A stretch of 64,000 bases of DNA. Source: Pithys albifrons albifrons. Its lineage: Eukaryota > Chordata > Aves > Passeriformes > Thamnophilidae. The stretch is taken from positions 601,001 to 665,000 of the forward strand of contig NC_092458.1 in NCBI RefSeq assembly GCF_047495875.1, given 5' to 3'. Below are positions 62,901-64,000 of this stretch, one piece after another; positions within the stretch are counted from its first letter, which is position 1; each line of letters opens with the position of its first letter. The notes below the pieces were generated by a model. The model was not told the DNA's origin and did no database searches. It was given only the letters and a program-made list of their open reading frames with translations. Both the position numbers and the translations under genes were made by a program.

Positions 62901-63654
62901 AATAATACTGTTTTTAGTGTTAACAACTAACAGTTGTTAAGGTACATAACTGAGTTATGAACAGGTCAGAATACAGGAGAGAGAAGGCCTAAAACAGAGG
63001 AGAAAAGTCCAAGGGCCTATGGATGTAGGTTTAGTTATACCCATAGAGGAGCTGTTTGAACACAGATCTTTTAGTTGTGCTGTGTGATGGAAGTGGGGAA
63101 CTAGTACTGACTAACTGGCAAAGGTTATCTATTGGAACTGTATGGTTGTTTCTTTACGATTGTTGTCTGTGGTTTTGTAAGCCAACCTGAGTTTATTTTT
63201 TACTGTTTTGGTAGCACTTTTTTCTAGGTTTCAGTATTGTAATTTGTTCTATTCCCAAGACGTGTCTCTTCAGTTCCTAGGATAAGCTGATCATTTATTG
63301 TCTGATTTTTTTTTTAACAATTTTGTGTTAAATATTTTTGTACTAGACTAGGGAAATAAGGAATCTTTCTGGATTTTTTTTTGTGTGTGTGTATGATTCA
63401 GAGGTGGAAACTGCTTTTGAAAGTGAGAGTGATGAATATGCAAGTGAAGAGAGTGAAACTACAAATGAAGAGACTGAAGCTGGCAGTCAAAGTCATAGGG
63501 AAAAAAATAAACTTGAACTATCACTTTTTCCTGATGAAGATGAAGAGGAGTACATCTTCTTTCAAAAAACCCTAACTGCTATTAAGAGTTGGTTCACACT
63601 CTTTGGCTGGCCTAAGGGACAGAATCCTATTTCAATACCTCATTCCCTGAGACG
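9168..63654 (+). CDS. CFAP47: CFAP47, cilia- and flagella-associated protein 47 (5' half, 27 exons, continues past window)
   Basis: Joined exons: 9168-9283, 11718-11856, 13991-14219, 14885-15039, 15720-15853, 16386-16621, 17323-17515, 20535-20778, 21303-21455, 23534-23723, 23829-23925, 25115-25331, 26026-26270, 26891-27021, 28096-28218, 29592-29723, 30872-30949, 31497-31641, 33806-33900, 40487-40640, 43995-44095, 45278-45437, 50927-51119, 52499-52708, 60386-60486, 62515-62643, 63402-63654. All introns are GT-AG, all phases match, and 1,451 codons are open. Seen: about nine ASH/MSP-like beta-sandwich repeats, with motifs such as '[12 protein letters not shown]', '[20 protein letters not shown]' and '[11 protein letters not shown]' that match my memory of human CFAP47 (about 3,190 residues). 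Known: an axonemal protein needed for sperm flagella; human CFAP47 is X-linked and its loss causes malformed, poorly motile sperm. Inferred: the same role here. The calponin-homology and C-terminal parts lie outside the window. HYDIN, CFAP65 and DLEC1 share the domain type but fit less well than CFAP47. Confidence 0.94.
11031..11452 (-). mobile_element. CR1 retroposon, young subfamily copy A
   Basis: The tail lies at the left (aatcatagaatcatagaatc, three 8-mer repeats), so the element is antisense to CFAP47. It is 5'-truncated at about 11452. Shares nearly all its bases with copies at 43033 and 58438. The reverse-transcriptase C-terminal frame is interrupted. Located in the intron before verified exon 2. 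Confidence 0.93.
11718..11856 (+). CDS. CFAP47: CFAP47 verified exon 2
   Basis: Acceptor gtttttag, donor gatgaa|gtgagt. It continues the first ASH domain: '[19 protein letters not shown]' is the typical 'P..G.V.P.....V.V.F' strand of this fold. It starts with 2 nt of a split Gly codon and ends with 2 nt of a Lys codon. A CR1 copy lies about 260 bp upstream. Confidence 0.93.
12316..12480 (-). mobile_element. CR1 fragment
   Basis: The tail sequence tatagaatcacagaacggtt is followed by ggctgcccagagccccatcc, typical of an avian CR1 3' region read in reverse. Short and diverged. Confidence 0.8.
13991..14219 (+). CDS. CFAP47: CFAP47 verified exon 3
   Basis: Acceptor ttactgacag, donor gagatg|gtagga. 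It closes ASH domain 1 ('IKAVVVEQ') and opens domain 2 with '[17 protein letters not shown]' and '[16 protein letters not shown]'. This is the stretch that most clearly matches remembered mammalian CFAP47. Ends in phase 0. Confidence 0.95.
14885..15039 (+). CDS. CFAP47: CFAP47 verified exon 4
   Basis: Acceptor attttttag, donor cccaga|gtgagt. It reads '[15 protein letters not shown]' then '[20 protein letters not shown]', the middle of ASH domain 2. Starts in phase 0, directly continuing '..GGEM' of the previous exon, and ends with 2 nt of a Glu codon. Confidence 0.94.
15720..15853 (+). CDS. CFAP47: CFAP47 verified exon 5
   Basis: A small exon found by phase matching. Acceptor ctcttacag, donor cacaa|gtatgt. 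It reads '[20 protein letters not shown]', which corresponds to the mammalian 'QDYALFLRFESVG' segment in domain 2. It needs 1 nt from the previous exon and leaves 1 nt, both satisfied by the neighbours. Confidence 0.9.
16386..16621 (+). CDS. CFAP47: CFAP47 verified exon 6
   Basis: Acceptor tttgatgcag, donor gtaaag|gtaagt. It ends domain 2 ('[17 protein letters not shown]') and opens ASH domain 3 ('[20 protein letters not shown]', then '[10 protein letters not shown]'). Ends in phase 0. Confidence 0.95.
17323..17515 (+). CDS. CFAP47: CFAP47 verified exon 7
   Basis: Acceptor ttcttttccag, donor aatcctg|gtaaga. It supplies the last strands of ASH domain 3: '[19 protein letters not shown]' and '[17 protein letters not shown]'. 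It ends with 1 nt of a Gly codon that is completed 3 kb downstream. Confidence 0.95.
18335..18692 (+). mobile_element. CR1 retroposon, 3' portion
   Basis: It reads gactcgtggaaacagcatga ... ggttgggcactgaaagaggc ... ggcacatggtgtgattcttg and ends tctgtgattccatgattc, the standard CR1 3' region in sense orientation. The frame is degraded. Sits in the 3-kb intron before verified exon 8. Confidence 0.88.
19560..20050 (+). mobile_element. Probable solo LTR of an endogenous retrovirus
   Basis: It shows a TATA-like signal (cttattataaaagccatgg, about 19872), a polyadenylation-like signal (gatattaaagg, about 19950) and a U5-like end. The layout of promoter then poly(A) signal in about 500 bp is LTR-like. 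Ends and target duplication are not resolved, and no internal viral genes are present. Confidence 0.45.
20535..20778 (+). CDS. CFAP47: CFAP47 verified exon 8 (conserved basic linker)
   Basis: Acceptor aattttaag, donor tacag|gtgaga. It encodes a non-ASH linker with '[20 protein letters not shown]' and '[19 protein letters not shown]'. The '[10 protein letters not shown]' phrase is shared with remembered human CFAP47, so this linker is under constraint. A TA/CA microsatellite begins about 45 bp after the donor. Confidence 0.94.
20826..20985. repeat. Compound (TA)n/(CA)n microsatellite
   Basis: Alternating blocks of TA and CA/TG-type dinucleotides for about 160 bp, ending in a T run. It begins about 45 bp downstream of the exon 8 donor. 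It produces spurious Tyr/Ile/His-rich frames. Confidence 0.97.
21303..21455 (+). CDS. CFAP47: CFAP47 verified exon 9
   Basis: Acceptor aaatatttag, donor gttag|gtaaga. It continues the linker: '[20 protein letters not shown]', then a helical, charged '[20 protein letters not shown]'. Arg codons are split at both ends (phase 2). Confidence 0.93.
22257..22883 (+). mobile_element. Solo LTR (ERVL-type) with 5-bp target duplication
   Basis: 627 bp with TG...CA ends (tgttatgggtttagcc ... cacccaggaca), flanked by the perfect direct repeat ggtgt (22252-22256 and 22884-22888). A 5-bp duplication is usual for ERVL-class elements. No internal retroviral region remains, so this is a recombination-derived solo LTR in the intron between verified exons 9 and 10. 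Confidence 0.85.
23534..23723 (+). CDS. CFAP47: CFAP47 verified exon 10
   Basis: Acceptor tttcctctgcag, donor aaagaa|gtaagt. It encodes the end of the linker, with '[20 protein letters not shown]', matching the 'DIGLEPGSGLKSPSLS' region as I recall it in human. Ser/Thr/Lys-rich and probably disordered. Ends in phase 0. Confidence 0.92.
23829..23925 (+). CDS. CFAP47: CFAP47 verified exon 11
   Basis: A short exon that no long open frame reveals. Acceptor cttatcacag, donor tcattg|gtaaga. It reads '..[19 protein letters not shown]', close to the remembered mammalian '..DCSLMLTPKQIHQV', and has the phases its neighbours require. Only 105 bp separate it from exon 10. Confidence 0.88.
25115..25331 (+). 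CDS. CFAP47: CFAP47 verified exon 12
   Basis: Acceptor atatattccag, donor aaaag|gtaagg. It opens ASH domain 4: '[20 protein letters not shown]', '[17 protein letters not shown]' and '[17 protein letters not shown]'. Begins with 2 nt of a Gly codon and ends with 2 nt of an Arg codon. Confidence 0.95.
26026..26270 (+). CDS. CFAP47: CFAP47 verified exon 13
   Basis: Acceptor atgttacag, donor ccagag|gtatac. It closes domain 4 ('[20 protein letters not shown]') and runs through most of domain 5 ('[20 protein letters not shown]', '[19 protein letters not shown]'). It ends inside the 'P.RGIVEAYS' turn. Confidence 0.95.
26891..27021 (+). CDS. CFAP47: CFAP47 verified exon 14
   Basis: Acceptor atatatttag, donor gcaaag|gtaaca. 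It reads '[20 protein letters not shown]' then '[19 protein letters not shown]', the last strands of ASH domain 5, nearly co-linear with remembered human CFAP47. Ends in phase 0. Confidence 0.95.
28096..28218 (+). CDS. CFAP47: CFAP47 verified exon 15
   Basis: Acceptor tttaatag, donor ttccaa|gtaagc. 41 codons in phase 0/0. It opens ASH domain 6: '[14 protein letters not shown]', then '[19 protein letters not shown]', where 'LQNVG.NHAYF' is a diagnostic phrase. Confidence 0.95.
29592..29723 (+). CDS. CFAP47: CFAP47 verified exon 16
   Basis: Acceptor gtttgcacag, donor gtggag|gtattc. 44 codons in phase 0/0. It gives the central strands of domain 6: '[20 protein letters not shown]' and '[15 protein letters not shown]'. 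The classic 'P..G.VP.GG...L.I.F.P' ASH pattern is clear. Confidence 0.95.
30872..30949 (+). CDS. CFAP47: CFAP47 verified exon 17
   Basis: The smallest exon here, 26 codons in phase 0/0. Acceptor tcccttag, donor gatgtg|gtaagt. It reads '[20 protein letters not shown]', ending domain 6 and leading into domain 7 ('EINIDV'). Confidence 0.92.
31497..31641 (+). CDS. CFAP47: CFAP47 verified exon 18
   Basis: Acceptor aaacttgcag, donor cattcag|gtattt. It opens ASH domain 7: '[20 protein letters not shown]', then '[19 protein letters not shown]'. Starts in phase 0 and ends with 1 nt of a Val codon. Confidence 0.95.
32771..33396 (-). mobile_element. Solo LTR with 5-bp target duplication
   Basis: 626 bp bounded by TG...CA and by the exact duplication caagt (32766-32770 and 33397-33401). 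Internal structure (a GC-rich middle, and an AT-rich possible poly(A) side at left) suggests the LTR reads on the - strand. Not similar to the 22257 LTR. Frames at 32837-33234 are internal to it and are not genes. It inserted before verified exon 19. Confidence 0.85.
33806..33900 (+). CDS. CFAP47: CFAP47 verified exon 19
   Basis: Acceptor ttgcttggcag, donor aaagag|gtaagt. It reads '[20 protein letters not shown]' then 'FLSFMPKE', the middle of domain 7. A solo LTR lies about 400 bp upstream in the preceding intron, and a 6.6-kb intron follows. Confidence 0.92.
33901..40486. other. Long CFAP47 intron (6.6 kb)
   Basis: Apart from one SINE at 37364-37497, I see no clear repeats and no extra exon. 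Phases on both sides join directly ('..FMPKE' to 'VAAYDF..'), so none is required. Confidence 0.8.
37364..37497 (-). mobile_element. TguSINE1-like tRNA/CR1 SINE
   Basis: Reverse-oriented copy: the CR1-type tail lies at left (gaatcacagactattttgac, ttggaagggacccacaagga), then the tRNA-like part in reverse (ggggactgaacccatgacat). It keeps more of the tRNA-like head than the copy at 2670, extending to ttaaccaactgag. Confidence 0.75.
40487..40640 (+). CDS. CFAP47: CFAP47 verified exon 20
   Basis: Acceptor ttcctttag, donor gcagttg|gtaggt. It completes domain 7 ('[20 protein letters not shown]'), followed by '[20 protein letters not shown]', a Pro-rich linker. More GC-rich than its neighbours. Confidence 0.93.
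43033..43575 (-). mobile_element. CR1 retroposon, young subfamily copy B
   Basis: The longest of the three sister copies. On the - strand it keeps a 151-codon open frame (43110-43565) that is the C-terminal end of CR1 reverse transcriptase ('[20 protein letters not shown]', '[19 protein letters not shown]'). It is 5'-truncated, so not autonomous. Antisense to CFAP47. Confidence 0.95.
43995..44095 (+). CDS. CFAP47: CFAP47 verified exon 21
   Basis: Acceptor ttccaacag, donor cctcag|gtatga. It reads '[20 protein letters not shown]', the first strand of the eighth ASH-like unit. It begins with 2 nt of an Ala codon and ends in phase 0. An antisense CR1 copy ends about 420 bp upstream. Confidence 0.9.
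45278..45437 (+). CDS. CFAP47: CFAP47 verified exon 22
   Basis: Acceptor atatttacag, donor tgccctt|gtaagt. It reads '[20 protein letters not shown]' then '[20 protein letters not shown]', mid-domain 8 with the 'G.L.PGE...I.V.F.P' pattern. It ends with 1 nt of a Ser codon; the following intron is 5.5 kb. Confidence 0.94.
47938..48871 (+). mobile_element. LTR-like element, about 930 bp
   Basis: The proposed ends are tggttaatggctc and cttcaggggca (TG...CA), flanked by agtaa (47933-47937) and ggtaa (48872-48876), a 4/5 match. Inside are a T-rich promoter-like region and aataaacc near 48762. The central text (from about 48200) differs strongly from unique intron in composition. The boundaries are my best guess. 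Confidence 0.45.
50335..50396 (+). mobile_element. CR1 3'-tail fragment
   Basis: Reads gttggacttgatgacctttg then aaggtcttttccagcctaaa and ends tttctatgac, a typical sense-oriented CR1 3' end. Only about 60 bp survive. Confidence 0.75.
50927..51119 (+). CDS. CFAP47: CFAP47 verified exon 23
   Basis: Acceptor tttgaacag, donor ttaag|gtaaaa. It closes domain 8 ('[20 protein letters not shown]') and opens the ninth unit ('[20 protein letters not shown]'). It ends with 2 nt of an Arg codon. Confidence 0.94.
52499..52708 (+). CDS. CFAP47: CFAP47 verified exon 24
   Basis: Acceptor ttgatgcag, donor aaacag|gtaatg. It reads '[20 protein letters not shown]', '[20 protein letters not shown]' and 'CFTDEEGNR', the main part of ASH-like unit 9. 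The next intron is 7.7 kb. Confidence 0.94.
55153..55688 (+). mobile_element. Solo LTR with near-perfect 5-bp duplication
   Basis: 536 bp with TG...CA ends (tgtaatggtttgaccc ... aacctgctaca), flanked by ctatt (55148-55152) and ctatc (55689-55693). A C/T-rich middle and a T-rich U5-like part follow. No internal viral genes. The frame at 55314-55535 is inside it. Confidence 0.78.
57581..57990 (-). mobile_element. Old CR1 retroposon
   Basis: The reverse tail attatcacagaatggctgag precedes agatcatctagtcccctctt, and the interior matches an antisense CR1 3' region with many substitutions. A T-rich insertion sits at about 57750-57772. Much more diverged than the neighbouring copy at 58438. Confidence 0.78.
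58438..58763 (-). mobile_element. CR1 retroposon, young subfamily copy C
   Basis: Tail agaatcatagaatcatagaa at the left, same subfamily text as copies at 11031 and 43033, 5'-truncated at about 58763. On the - strand a 73-codon piece of reverse-transcriptase C-terminus stays open (58523-58744). Confidence 0.93.
60386..60486 (+). CDS. CFAP47: CFAP47 verified exon 25
   Basis: Acceptor gttttcaatag, donor gaaaca|gtaagt. It reads '[20 protein letters not shown]' then 'LAFHGSD', the last strand of unit 9. Its split Arg codon joins 'EEGNR' from 7.7 kb upstream, supporting direct splicing. Confidence 0.92.
61005..61080. repeat. C/T-rich low-complexity tract
   Basis: A run of cctgcctccctctctgcctg-type units with short imperfect repetition (ctctgcctgt, gatctgtgatctg). 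Simple sequence with no coding signal. Confidence 0.7.
61120..61197 (-). mobile_element. CR1 3'-tail fragment
   Basis: Reads tttgggttggaagggatccc then gtcatctagtccaacctcct, the reverse of a CR1 3' end. About 80 bp survive in the intron between verified exons 25 and 26. Confidence 0.75.
62515..62643 (+). CDS. CFAP47: CFAP47 verified exon 26 (Ser/Thr-rich linker)
   Basis: Acceptor ttgttttacag, donor ctcggg|tataat region with GT at 62644. It reads '[20 protein letters not shown]' then a run rich in Ser and Thr; likely disordered. The donor (gtataa) is weaker than the others, so its right edge is slightly less certain. Confidence 0.85.
63402..63654 (+). CDS. CFAP47: CFAP47 verified exon 27 (acidic linker into CH-domain region)
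   Basis: Acceptor gtatgattcag, donor gagacg|gtaatt. It starts with a Glu/Ser/Thr-rich acidic tract ('[20 protein letters not shown]'), then '[20 protein letters not shown]' and '[15 protein letters not shown]'. That second part matches the stretch just before the calponin-homology domain of mammalian CFAP47. Ends with 2 nt of a codon; the gene continues past the window. Confidence 0.93.
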
Positions 63655-64000
63655 GTAATTCATGTCTGCTTAGAGCTAACTCGTGTCTGTCTAATAACAT
63701 GTTAACATGTCTATAAAGTGTTTTGGATAGAATATAAACACACACAAATGTACAGTTTTCTATTAAAATTGAAGCTTATATGTGCTGCTTATATGACAAT
63801 GTCATCCAGGTGTTATTTTAAACTTTCTGAAATGTATTTTCAGCTGTGATGCTCTGGCATTTCACAATGCAGTGCACAGTAAATAGTTCAAATGATGCCA
63901 CTCTCCTGACTGAAACTGATTCTCCTCCCACAATGAACACAGTTCTAGCCATTGTCCCTTCTTTGGTGGCATAAGTGATTTAACAATGTCTTTTTTCCCC
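63655..64000. other. Start of next CFAP47 intron
   Basis: Follows the donor at 63655. No acceptor plus open frame resembling the calponin-homology domain is seen before the window ends, so the next exon lies further right. Confidence 0.75.

Overview
The window looks like a songbird (passerine) nuclear genome segment. It is AT-rich and intron-dense. It is littered with CR1 retroposons whose 3' ends carry the avian ATTCTATG-type tail. It also holds two short tRNA-derived SINE copies with a CR1-like tail of the kind known from zebra finch (TguSINE1-like) and several solo LTRs with 5-bp target-site duplications. The species cannot be named from the sequence alone.

One protein-coding gene dominates: the 5' half of CFAP47 (cilia- and flagella-associated protein 47, formerly CXorf22/CHDC2) on the + strand. 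I assembled 27 exons between 9168 and 63654 by reading frame, GT-AG borders and intron phase. Every junction is phase-compatible and no internal stop occurs, giving 4,353 nt or 1,451 codons. The protein is a chain of ASH/MSP-type immunoglobulin-like domains, interrupted by a basic linker, then a Ser/Thr-rich and acidic stretch. It ends at the start of what should be the calponin-homology part. The rest of the gene lies beyond the right edge.

The 5' end lies in a CpG-rich island at about 4805-5800. A likely first exon (ATG at 5552, donor at 5710) sits there behind a CCAAT box and an X-box-like half-site. The N-terminal frame is uncertain, and one small coding exon between 5710 and 9167 may be missing from my model.

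Layout: 1-4740 upstream intergenic DNA with CR1, SINE and LTR-like pieces; 4805-6335 CpG island and promoter, flanked by an inverted pair of composite units that each contain a tRNA-Gln-like and a 5S-rRNA-like segment; 6336-9167 first intron; 9168-31641 closely spaced exons; 31642-63654 sparser exons separated by long introns holding solo LTRs and CR1 copies; 63655-64000 start of the next intron.

No bacterial-type system, CRISPR array or second host gene was found. The most unusual structure is the inverted tRNA/5S composite pair bracketing the promoter.
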